This document shows positions 26,966 to 36,080 of a stretch of DNA of 64,000 nucleotides, piece by piece. The stretch is from Pedobacter montanisoli. GTDB taxonomy: Bacteria; Bacteroidota; Bacteroidia; Sphingobacteriales; Sphingobacteriaceae. Position numbers and translations under genes: made by a program. Within the stretch, counting starts at the first letter, position 1. Each line of letters begins with the position of its first letter. The notes beneath the pieces were generated by a model. That model was not told where the DNA came from. It saw nothing but the letters and a program-made list of their open reading frames with translations, and searched no databases. The stretch spans positions 620,001-684,000 of the forward strand of contig NZ_JALGBH010000002.1 in the NCBI RefSeq assembly GCF_022809115.1, in the 5' to 3' direction.

Positions 26966-28798
26966 TTATTTAACCTTTAATAAGGTTACTATACCATCCA
27001 TTGTACTTGCCAGTACAGTATTTTTATCAATTACTTTAAAACTGTTAACCATGGCATTATCAATTTTATGCGCCCATATGGTTTCTTTGGTTTTAGGATT
27101 GATTGCATAGATAATTCCGTTCTTTGTGCCAAAAAACAAGATACCATCTTTTTCTATCAGATCAGAAGGCGTATGCTCGTAACCATAACCTACATTAATT
27201 TTTTCGGCTATGCCATTATCTGTATCTGATGTTTTGTAGGCAACGATGTAATCATTCATGGTTTTGCCATATACTAATGAGCTATCAGCAGATAAACCGA
27301 TCGACTCACGTACGGTAGCTTCTTTATTACGCCATAAAGTTTCGCCATTATGAGCATTGATAGCAGTTAATACCCGATCTGGAGCTGCAATATATACGAT
27401 ACCATTGGCTGCTACTGGTGTGCACATGGCAGGAGAGAACATGCGGTTGGCGCTGCCATTGGTCCATTTCCACTGTAAACTGCCTGTTTTTAAATCTAAA
27501 GCATATAAATAACGTCCCCATGATCCGAAAATAATTTTGCCTTGGTAAATAAGCGGTTTGCCAACAATGGTTCCTTCTACTTCGCTAAATTTCCAAATGC
27601 TTTTGCCTGTTTTAAGGTCCAGGCATTGAAAAGTATTGTCGCTAGCACCAATGTAAACTTTACCATCATGAATTATCGGGGAACCGAGAATAGATTTTTG
27701 GGCAGCAACTTTCCAAACCTGTTTACCGTTGGTGGTGTTCAGCGCATAAATATTGCCATCGCCAGAGCCTAGTACAACTAGATTTGCGCTAATAGCAGGA
27801 GAGGAGTAAATGGCACCTTTGGTTTTGAAAGTCCATACCAGTTTACCATTATTTCTGTTCAATGCTTCAACATGGCCTAAACTGTTTCCGAAAACAACCA
27901 AGTTGTTTGTATAAGCAGGTGTATTTACTACATTGGCATTGCTATGATAAGTCCATGCAGCTTTTGTATTGGCATAAGTCTGGTTAATGGCATAACTCGG
28001 TCTCTCATAAGATTTACCGTTATCTACAAAAGTTTTTAAAGCAATTTTACGCCATGCAGGTGCTAATTCTCCTGCTGGCTTTTTGGTGGCAAAGAAAACA
28101 GAATCTTTATTCATGGTTACAATATTGTATCCGCCAACTGCATCATTAGCCCTTAAATTGGATCTGCCCATTGTAGCAGGAATACCCTCAAAATCGTGAG
28201 CTTTGTTTTGGTGGCCATGCCCGCAAATCGCGTATTGTATGTTGTATTTTTTTAATCGATCGGTTATTTCATACCAATTATCCAGACTGTTATCAACAGG
28301 GTAGTGGTTTACAAAAATCAAAGGCATGGTTTTAGGGGTCTTTTTCAATAAGCTATCTAACCATACAGTGGCATCACGAGGTATATGCCCATCACTCATT
28401 CTTACATAAGGTCCCGATGCACAAGCTATAAAACGATAACCGTTGTAATCGAAGGTAAATTTATCATATCCAAAATTTTTAATGAAAGAAACACCGCCAG
28501 ATTCAGACCAGCCTGTATCGTGGTTACCAGGAATGATATAATAAGGTTTTTTAAGATCGGCAAGAATGGTTTTAGCTAATTTAAGCTCTTCATCTGTGCC
28601 CATTTCGGTAATATCACCGGTTATGATTATAAAATTGATATCGTCCTGCTGATTAATATCAGCAACTGTTCTGCGCAGATCTTCTTCACCTGTAGCGGTA
28701 CCTACATGGGTATCGGTAACATGTGCATATTTAAAATTCTGTGCAAAAGTTAAGCTGGTAACACTACATAAAATAAGGAATAAAACTAATTTTTTCAC
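26966..28798 (-). CDS. Secreted metallophosphoesterase fused to a PQQ-type beta-propeller
   Basis: A 610-residue two-domain protein with a signal peptide (residues 1-19, cleavage after TFA). The N-terminal calcineurin-like phosphoesterase has all metal motifs: DTHVG (about residue 29), GDITEMG (about 60), GNHD (about 95), NHYP (about 160) and GHGH (about 192). From about residue 290 to the end there are PQQ-like propeller blades of the form VYALNxxxGKxxWxx (NIYALNTTNGKQVWK, LYALDLKTGSLQWKW). The propeller is probably a binding platform rather than a PQQ enzyme. The substrate of the phosphatase is unknown. It is a single-gene unit with a distal terminator. Confidence 0.9.
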   Translation of the reverse strand: MKKLVLFLILCSVTSLTFAQNFKYAHVTDTHVGTATGEEDLRRTVADINQQDDINFIIITGDITEMGTDEELKLAKTILADLKKPYYIIPGNHDTGWSESGGVSFIKNFGYDKFTFDYNGYRFIACASGPYVRMSDGHIPRDATVWLDSLLKKTPKTMPLIFVNHYPVDNSLDNWYEITDRLKKYNIQYAICGHGHQNKAHDFEGIPATMGRSNLRANDAVGGYNIVTMNKDSVFFATKKPAGELAPAWRKIALKTFVDNGKSYERPSYAINQTYANTKAAWTYHSNANVVNTPAYTNNLVVFGNSLGHVEALNRNNGKLVWTFKTKGAIYSSPAISANLVVLGSGDGNIYALNTTNGKQVWKVAAQKSILGSPIIHDGKVYIGASDNTFQCLDLKTGKSIWKFSEVEGTIVGKPLIYQGKIIFGSWGRYLYALDLKTGSLQWKWTNGSANRMFSPAMCTPVAANGIVYIAAPDRVLTAINAHNGETLWRNKEATVRESIGLSADSSLVYGKTMNDYIVAYKTSDTDNGIAEKINVGYGYEHTPSDLIEKDGILFFGTKNGIIYAINPKTKETIWAHKIDNAMVNSFKVIDKNTVLASTMDGIVTLLKVK

Positions 28799-28981
28799 GT
28801 TCTGTTTTGTTTAATGAACAACTAAGTTAGCACTTGAAAATGTTTTTTGTGTTATCATATTGAGAGTTTTACATTCTCTTTCTTTTAAGCTTGGAAATTG
28901 GTTTTACAGCCACTTCCTGAACTGGACAATAGAATTGATTTACAAAAAATCAACAAATTTAATTTTAATTTAAAATGCTAA

Positions 28982-30496
<1,515 letters not shown>

Positions 30497-30529
30497 AACT
30501 TTATCTGAAGAAACAAGGTAGTATTAATT

Positions 30530-31051
30530 ATGTTTAGGATATCTCTAGCACTTTCTTTTATTATTCTGATAACCATAAAACAACAGTGTTTTGCACAGAA
30601 AATTGTTTTTAACTGGGGAACTCAACAAGCTGATTTAAATTACAATGAATGTTATCAATCATTAATAAAACTAAATTTAGGAACAACAAAAACTAAAGAA
30701 TTAGCTGATTGTATATTTGGTAAATTGAAGTCTAAGTTTCCTAAAGGTGTTAACTTGGATACTAATCAATTTATAGAAATCATTAAGCAACTAATGAAAA
30801 GTTGCTTTTATGAACAAAATGTTCAAGACGAATTACCCTTTTTTTGGAATGAGCAATATTTAAAGGGATTTAGGGTAGCAATGTTGAAATCTATGCCTTT
30901 TGAATTTTCTGAAGACCAAAAAAATAAGCTGTTTGATTGTGCTTTAAAAAAATTAAAGGAAAAATATCCCAATGATGGATTTAAAATTGCTGAAATAAGA
31001 AAGGATTTTGAAAAGATAGCTAAAGATTGTGAGTTAGAAATAATTAAATAA
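30530..31051 (+). CDS. Secreted protein with an internal duplication and paired cysteines
   Basis: A 173-residue protein with signal peptide (cleavage probably after CFA). I do not recognise the family. The mature part is two similar helical halves, each with a Cys in a 'DC' context, a Lys-rich helix, then a second Cys about 30 residues later: LADCIFGKLKSKFPKG to MKSC, and LFDCALKKLKEKYPND to AKDC. The spacing suggests one disulfide per half. It lies between guaB and a terminator at 31083-31114. Confidence 0.7.
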   Translation: MFRISLALSFIILITIKQQCFAQKIVFNWGTQQADLNYNECYQSLIKLNLGTTKTKELADCIFGKLKSKFPKGVNLDTNQFIEIIKQLMKSCFYEQNVQDELPFFWNEQYLKGFRVAMLKSMPFEFSEDQKNKLFDCALKKLKEKYPNDGFKIAEIRKDFEKIAKDCELEIIK

Positions 31052-31082
31052 ATACTTTACATAGATATTAACGAATTTGAAT

Positions 31083-31114
31083 AAAAAGGGCATCTTATTG
31101 ATTGCCCTTTTTTT
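31083..31114 (+). terminator. Rho-independent terminator
   Basis: AAAAAGGGCA (31083-31092) pairs with TGCCCTTTTT (31103-31112) over 10 bases with a 10-base loop, followed by further T. It ends the guaB-side unit and isolates the cluster that starts at 31211. Confidence 0.85.
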
Positions 31115-31210
31115 GTTAACTGTAGTTGCTTAAAAAGCCAAAATATTTTTTTTCAGGAGACGTAGGGGTAGGTGTACACTTTGTTGTCTTGTATTTAAAT
31201 AAGATACAAG

Positions 31211-32293
31211 ATGAAGAAATCATACTACACACAAATGTCAAAACAATGCCTTAAAGCAGCGGTATTTATATTATCGTTTGTGGGCATTGTTAAAAATGTA
31301 AGCGCACAGAATACCCAAACATTTAAGGCCAATATTGGGCTGGTATATCCTTTGAGCACAAATGGAACCCATGCTCCTTTAGATACCAACAACCTTTCTC
31401 TTAATTTAATAGCAGGTGTTTCATCGGCAGAAAATGGCAGCTCTTTTGCGGGTTTATCTAATGTAGTCCGTCACTATACCAAAGGTGCACAATTTGCAGG
31501 TTTTTCAAATCATATCGGAACCGAAGCAAACGGTGCTGTATTTGCCGGATTTTTAAATACCTATCGTTCAGCAAAAGGTGTACAGTTTGCTGGTTTTGCC
31601 AATGTAGCCCAAAATAATGTAACCGGAGCACAGTTTGCAAGCTTTATCAATACGGTAAAAGACCTCAAAGGCAGTCAGTTTGCTGGTTTTATTAATGTCT
31701 CCAAAAATGTAGAAGGTAACCAGTTTGCCGGTTTTATCAACGTTGCTAAGAATGTAAAAGGCATACAAGCTGCAGGTTTTATCAATATTGCTGAAAACAG
31801 CGACTTCCCGATAGGTATCATCAATCTGGTTAAAAATGGAGAGAAAAGCATAGCTGCAACCATTGATGATGACCAAACGTCTATGCTAACGTTCAGGTCG
31901 GGCGGAAAATATCTGTATGGTATTATAGGTGTGGGCTATAATTTTAAAAATAAAGAAGAAATCTATGCCTTTGAAGCTGGTTTAGGAGCACACTTCTTCC
32001 AGTCGAGGCATTTCAGGTTAAATACAGAACTGGTACAGGGAATGTTGGAAAGTTTTGAGAGAGGAGAATATATAAAAAGTACGTTAAGGGTATTGCCAGC
32101 ACTTAAAATCACTAAATCGTTCGAGATTTTTGCAGGGCCTTCTTTGAATTTTGTTTCAACGAACAGTCCAGAAGGTTTATTGCTTCATTCCGAAGGCAAT
32201 AGAAATGTTCTCCACACCTGGAACAACCGTTGGTCTGATTACAGACAGACTTTGTACGTAGGGTACCAAGCTGGTTTAAAGGTTATTTTTTAA
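31211..32293 (+). CDS. Secreted 'GxQFAGFxN' repeat protein
   Basis: A 360-residue secreted protein (signal peptide about residues 1-32 ending SAQ). Residues about 76-211 are roughly nine tandem repeats of 16 residues with the pattern K-G-x-Q-F-A-G-F-x-N-x-x-x-x (for example KGVQFAGFANVAQNNV, KGSQFAGFINVSKNV, EGNQFAGFINVAKNV), similar to the LA_2272-type surface repeat, and each could form a beta-hairpin or helix-like coil. The final repeat runs into a C-terminal domain (IGIINLVKNG, RSGGKYLYGIIGVGYNF, FAGPSLNF) that also occurs in the STN-domain protein at 36077-37867. The role is unknown. It opens the gene cluster and lies 28 bases before the next gene. Confidence 0.8.
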   Translation: MKKSYYTQMSKQCLKAAVFILSFVGIVKNVSAQNTQTFKANIGLVYPLSTNGTHAPLDTNNLSLNLIAGVSSAENGSSFAGLSNVVRHYTKGAQFAGFSNHIGTEANGAVFAGFLNTYRSAKGVQFAGFANVAQNNVTGAQFASFINTVKDLKGSQFAGFINVSKNVEGNQFAGFINVAKNVKGIQAAGFINIAENSDFPIGIINLVKNGEKSIAATIDDDQTSMLTFRSGGKYLYGIIGVGYNFKNKEEIYAFEAGLGAHFFQSRHFRLNTELVQGMLESFERGEYIKSTLRVLPALKITKSFEIFAGPSLNFVSTNSPEGLLLHSEGNRNVLHTWNNRWSDYRQTLYVGYQAGLKVIF

Positions 32294-32321
32294 AAGAATT
32301 TAATACATAAAATATAAACAC

Positions 32322-32987
32322 ATGAAAAGAACATTATATCTAAATATGGTACTGGTCTTAAGTTTAATTTTAACCTTTACCGCATGTAAAAAAGAAGTAA
32401 TCACCGCAAATGGCCATGTTGTTTCAGAAGATAGAAATGTAGGTCAGTTTACAGGACTTAACTCGGACGGCAGTACGCCGGTTCGCATCAAATATGGGAT
32501 ATCCTATAATGTAAGAATAAAAGGATCTACAAATATCATCCCTTATTTTACCACCCGTGTAGTAAACAATAAACTCAATATTGGTTTTGACAACGCATAC
32601 ATCAGGCATGATGATATTGAAGTGGAGATTACGATGCCAACTTTTAACAGGATTTTATTGAGCGGAAGCGGAAAAGTTGAAATAGAAGGTGCTTTTGAAA
32701 CGCTGCCTTTTCTAAACATAGGTGTAAGCGGGTCAGGAGATGTGCTATTGAACAATTACCTAGATGCTCATGAGGTTGACATAGAAATCTCGGGATCGGG
32801 TAAGGCCGATTTTAAAAAGCTAAATGCAAAATATGCAGATGTTAGTATATCAGGTAGTGGTCATGCTTTTGTACAGGTAGAAGAGAAATTGAAAGCCCAC
32901 ATCAGCGGTAGCGGGAAAATATATTATGCCGGAAATCCGCTTATAGAGCAATACATCAGTGGTAGCGGAAAAGTAATCAGATTTTAA
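32322..32987 (+). CDS. DUF2807-type (head GIN domain) lipoprotein
   Basis: A 221-residue lipoprotein: the lipobox is LTFTAC with the modified Cys at residue 22 (followed by KKE). The mature part fits the DUF2807 / head GIN domain family, a right-handed beta-solenoid-like fold. Six SGSG turns recur at regular spacing (LLSGSGKVEI, GVSGSGDVLL, EISGSGKADF, SISGSGHAFV, HISGSGKIYY, YISGSGKVIR). It is probably at the outer membrane or cell surface. It lies 28 bases after the repeat protein and 17 bases before the desaturase-like gene, so is in the same operon. Confidence 0.88.
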   Translation: MKRTLYLNMVLVLSLILTFTACKKEVITANGHVVSEDRNVGQFTGLNSDGSTPVRIKYGISYNVRIKGSTNIIPYFTTRVVNNKLNIGFDNAYIRHDDIEVEITMPTFNRILLSGSGKVEIEGAFETLPFLNIGVSGSGDVLLNNYLDAHEVDIEISGSGKADFKKLNAKYADVSISGSGHAFVQVEEKLKAHISGSGKIYYAGNPLIEQYISGSGKVIRF

Positions 32988-33004
32988 GCATTAATAATGG
33001 ATTT

Positions 33005-34492
33005 ATGGTTGCTCAGTTTAATTGGTCGGTTTTAGGTTCTGTTTTTGGAGCCGAAAAGCTTTCGATAGACGAACTCTATCATCTGCAAAATAACGTTCCC
33101 AATCTCATGGTATATGCGCTACCTTTGGTTGTTGTATTTACCGTACTTGAGTTTGTGCTGTCAAAAATCTTTAAGCATGAGGATTTTCAGGCTCAGGAAC
33201 TAAAAGGTTCATTATTTGTTGGTTTAGGAAACTTAATCGTCAATTTACTGCTAAAATCAGCCTTGTTAATGGGGGCGGTATGGCTGTACAATTTATTACC
33301 TTGGCGCATACATTTTAGCTGGTTAAGTCTTATTCCCTGTTTTATCATTTACGATTTTTGTAGTTACTGGTCGCACCGCATCTCGCACTTTAACCGTTTT
33401 TTCTGGGCATCGCATGTGGTACATCATTCTGCCGAACATTATAACCTTACCGTTGCTTTCAGACAAAGCTGGGTACAGCATGTTAAAATTGTTTTCTTTA
33501 TTCCGGTAGCTTTATGTGGTTTTCATCCCATCATATTTTTATTGGCTAGCCAGTTAAGTACATTATACCAGTTTTGGGTACATACAGAAACCATAGGTAA
33601 GCTTCATCCGTTTATTGAAAAGTATTTGGGTACACCGTCTAATCATCGTGTACATCATGGCAGTCAGGAAAAATATATAGATAAGAATTTTGGTGCTACG
33701 TTCATGATGTGGGATCATTGGTTCGGCACATTTCAATACGAAGAAGAAAAACCCAGATATGGACTTACCACACCTCTTGCCGAAAAAGGCAATCCTTTTG
33801 TACTTAATTTTCACGAATATCGAGATATTGTTAAGGATATCAGGCAAAGTAACAGCTTAAGAGAAATATTGTTTTTCCTGTTTGCGAGCCCTGCAAAAAT
33901 ATATCGCTATAAATCCTCTGAAATAAGGAAAGTAAAAACACAAAAACTAAATTACTTGTATGCCACTATAGTAGTGCTTACTCTTTTGATCATAGGACAA
34001 TGTGCTTTTGCACAGGATAGATTGCCCGAGCCTAAATTGAAAAACCTGTTGTTCTTTCTTCAGCGTACGCCCGATGCCAATACGGTGGTTTACCAACTTA
34101 ACTACAATCAATATGGAACCTTAGATACCAAAGTGCCTATAAAAGCTTCGTGGATCAGATACGAAGAGAACGGGATTTACAAGGATCTGACCAATATAGA
34201 AAAGAAACTGGCTTATGGTGTGCAATGCAAATACATAGGAAACGATGCTTATGAGGTACGGTTGGTATCATATAAGAAACTGCCAATGTACCTGCTCAAA
34301 TCTAAAGAAGATCAGCAACATAAACTTTATATTAAAGAAGAAGGGAAAGACTTGTTGCTAAAACGCGTTTTTGTTAAAGTAGAAAAAAATACTTTTATGT
34401 TTCCAAGAGTTCAATATATAGATTTGTTTACGGTTGATAGTGATAACGGACATGAAATACTAAAAAGAATTAACATAGCACAGGCTAACTAA
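33005..34492 (+). CDS. Fatty acid hydroxylase/sterol desaturase fused to a periplasmic DUF4833-like domain
   Basis: A 495-residue fusion. The first 300 residues are a membrane fatty-acid-hydroxylase/sterol desaturase protein with the di-iron His clusters HRISHF, HVVHHSAEHYN, HTE and NHRVHHG. From about residue 313 there is a second hydrophobic segment that looks like a signal peptide (YATIVVLTLLIIGQCAFAQD) followed by about 155 soluble residues (PEPKLKNLLFFLQRTPDANT, YWIRYEENG-type motif as SWIRYEENGIYKDL) that resemble DUF4833. The reading frame is continuous. The enzyme probably modifies a lipid or carotenoid; the soluble part would face the periplasm. It is translated in the same operon as the GIN lipoprotein. 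Confidence 0.8.
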   Translation: MVAQFNWSVLGSVFGAEKLSIDELYHLQNNVPNLMVYALPLVVVFTVLEFVLSKIFKHEDFQAQELKGSLFVGLGNLIVNLLLKSALLMGAVWLYNLLPWRIHFSWLSLIPCFIIYDFCSYWSHRISHFNRFFWASHVVHHSAEHYNLTVAFRQSWVQHVKIVFFIPVALCGFHPIIFLLASQLSTLYQFWVHTETIGKLHPFIEKYLGTPSNHRVHHGSQEKYIDKNFGATFMMWDHWFGTFQYEEEKPRYGLTTPLAEKGNPFVLNFHEYRDIVKDIRQSNSLREILFFLFASPAKIYRYKSSEIRKVKTQKLNYLYATIVVLTLLIIGQCAFAQDRLPEPKLKNLLFFLQRTPDANTVVYQLNYNQYGTLDTKVPIKASWIRYEENGIYKDLTNIEKKLAYGVQCKYIGNDAYEVRLVSYKKLPMYLLKSKEDQQHKLYIKEEGKDLLLKRVFVKVEKNTFMFPRVQYIDLFTVDSDNGHEILKRINIAQAN

Positions 34493-34506
34493 AGTTGCCA
34501 AACTTC

Positions 34507-34514
34507 TATATTTG
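34507..34514 (+). promoter_or_regulatory. -7 element just before the ECF sigma gene
   Basis: TATATTTG matches TAnnTTTG fully and lies 14 bases before the GTG start, in the 36-base gap after the hydroxylase gene. No -33 TTG is at the right distance. It could give the sigma/FecR genes their own transcript. Confidence 0.35.
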
Positions 34515-34528
34515 AACCAGTAATTAAC

Positions 34529-35095
34529 GTGAATACCACTACAGGAACATATAACGATAGCGCATTTGAGCAGTTGTTTAAAGCCAACTATAAGGCCTTG
34601 CATGCCTATGCCCATATGATATTAAAAGATGAAGAAACTGCCGAAGAAATTGTGCAATCCATGTTCTTAAAACTATGGGAAAAACGATATCTTTTGGAAA
34701 CGCAGAATTCTGTGAAAGCATATCTGTATAGATGTATTTATAACGATAGCCTTAACTTTTTGAAACATGAAAAAGTTAAAGTAAAATACCAGGATTTTAC
34801 AGTACATACCATGGATACGCATAGCCTTTCTGCATCACATAAAATAGAGCTTTCAGAATTGCAAAACCAATTGAAAAAAGCATTGAATGAGCTACCTGAA
34901 CAATGTAGAACCATATTTCAGTTAAGCCGTTTTGAAGAATTAAAATATAAAGAAATAGCCGAACAACTAGGCATTTCAATTAAAACGGTAGAAAACCAGA
35001 TGGGTAAAGCACTTAAGATACTACGCTCAAAACTGGTAGATTTTATGGTACTGTTGCTATTGGGATTAGGGAATTATCATGATTATTTAAATTAA
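34529..35095 (+). CDS. ECF-subfamily RNA polymerase sigma-70 factor
   Basis: A 188-residue ECF sigma factor of the FecI-like Bacteroidetes type. Region 2 covers residues about 10-80 (FEQLFKANYKALHAYAHMILKDEETAEEIVQSMFLKLW) and region 4 about 115-175 (LNELPEQCRTIFQLSRFEEL and YKEIAEQLGISIKTVENQMGKAL). The start is GTG at 34529; no upstream ATG is in frame nearby. The FecR anti-sigma gene follows 10 bases later. In such pairs the sigma factor is held by FecR until an outer-membrane partner reports a ligand. Confidence 0.95.
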   Translation: MNTTTGTYNDSAFEQLFKANYKALHAYAHMILKDEETAEEIVQSMFLKLWEKRYLLETQNSVKAYLYRCIYNDSLNFLKHEKVKVKYQDFTVHTMDTHSLSASHKIELSELQNQLKKALNELPEQCRTIFQLSRFEELKYKEIAEQLGISIKTVENQMGKALKILRSKLVDFMVLLLLGLGNYHDYLN

Positions 35096-35105
35096 GCAAA
35101 ACGAT

Positions 35106-36080
35106 ATGGATGATGAATTATTGATAAAGTTTCTGCTTAAAGAAACCTCTGAAAAAGAAAATGCCGAAGTACAGGACTGGATTAGTGCTGATGGGGAAAA
35201 TGAAAAATATTTTAAACAGCTTGAACAGATCTGGAATGAGAGTGCTGGTTTGGCAATTCAGTCTTCGGTAGATGAAGAGCTGGCCTGGCAAAAATTTAAA
35301 ACAAGAGTAGTCCCAAAAGAAGAAAATATACTGCCTGCTCAGTTAAAAGTAAAACGAAATAACAGTAATTTAAAATGGTTAAGCATAGCTGCAACGCTAT
35401 TTATTGTGGCAGGCGCATGGTTAGTTTACAGTTTGATAGGTAGTGGCTACACAGAAGTTTCAAGCGAGGCCTTGGTCGTGAATAAGGCATTGCCAGATGG
35501 GTCTCAACTGGTGCTAAATAAAAATACCACACTTAGTTACGCAGATGATTTTAAGCAAAACCGCAAAGTATTGCTATTAAGAGGAGAGGTGTTTTTTGAT
35601 GTGGCACATGACCGCTCACATCCCTTTACCATTTCAATGGATCAGGTAAATGTACGAGTAGTAGGTACTTCTTTTAACATCAAACGAAATGCAAACAGTA
35701 TAGAGGTAATTGTAGAAAGCGGTGTAGTTAAGGTTAAGAAAAACCAGAGCGAAATAAGCTTGGTAAAAGGTGAAAGAATAACTATAGGTACTGATGCTAA
35801 GGCACAACTTGTAAAACAGGTCAATGAAGACGAATTGTATAATTATTACCGTACGCAGCTTTTTGTAGCCCGTAATACGCCGCTTTACAGATTGGTAAAT
35901 GTACTTAACGAGGCTTATGGCGTACAGATTGTACCTGCTGATGATATTAAAGGGTTAAGGATATATACAACCCTTCCGTTCAATAACCTAGATAAAAACC
36001 TGAATAATATATGTGATGCATTAGATTTGGAAATACAGCGTAACCAAAACCAGATTTTGTTGTCTAAAAAACGTAAATGA
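35106..36080 (+). CDS. FecR-family anti-sigma factor
   Basis: A 324-residue membrane anti-sigma factor. The N-terminal cytoplasmic part (about 1-90) binds sigma; one membrane helix lies near residues 98-116 (SIAATLFIVAGAWLVYSLIG). The FecR periplasmic domain follows with NKALPDGSQLVLNKNTTLSY, RGEVFFDVAHDRSHPFTI and NVRVVGTSFNIKRNANSIEV. The C-terminal DUF4974 region (YNYYRTQLFVARNTPLYRLV) is typical of Bacteroidetes FecR. Its stop overlaps the next gene start by four bases (ATGA), so the STN-domain protein is its likely partner. Confidence 0.95.
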   Translation: MDDELLIKFLLKETSEKENAEVQDWISADGENEKYFKQLEQIWNESAGLAIQSSVDEELAWQKFKTRVVPKEENILPAQLKVKRNNSNLKWLSIAATLFIVAGAWLVYSLIGSGYTEVSSEALVVNKALPDGSQLVLNKNTTLSYADDFKQNRKVLLLRGEVFFDVAHDRSHPFTISMDQVNVRVVGTSFNIKRNANSIEVIVESGVVKVKKNQSEISLVKGERITIGTDAKAQLVKQVNEDELYNYYRTQLFVARNTPLYRLVNVLNEAYGVQIVPADDIKGLRIYTTLPFNNLDKNLNNICDALDLEIQRNQNQILLSKKRK

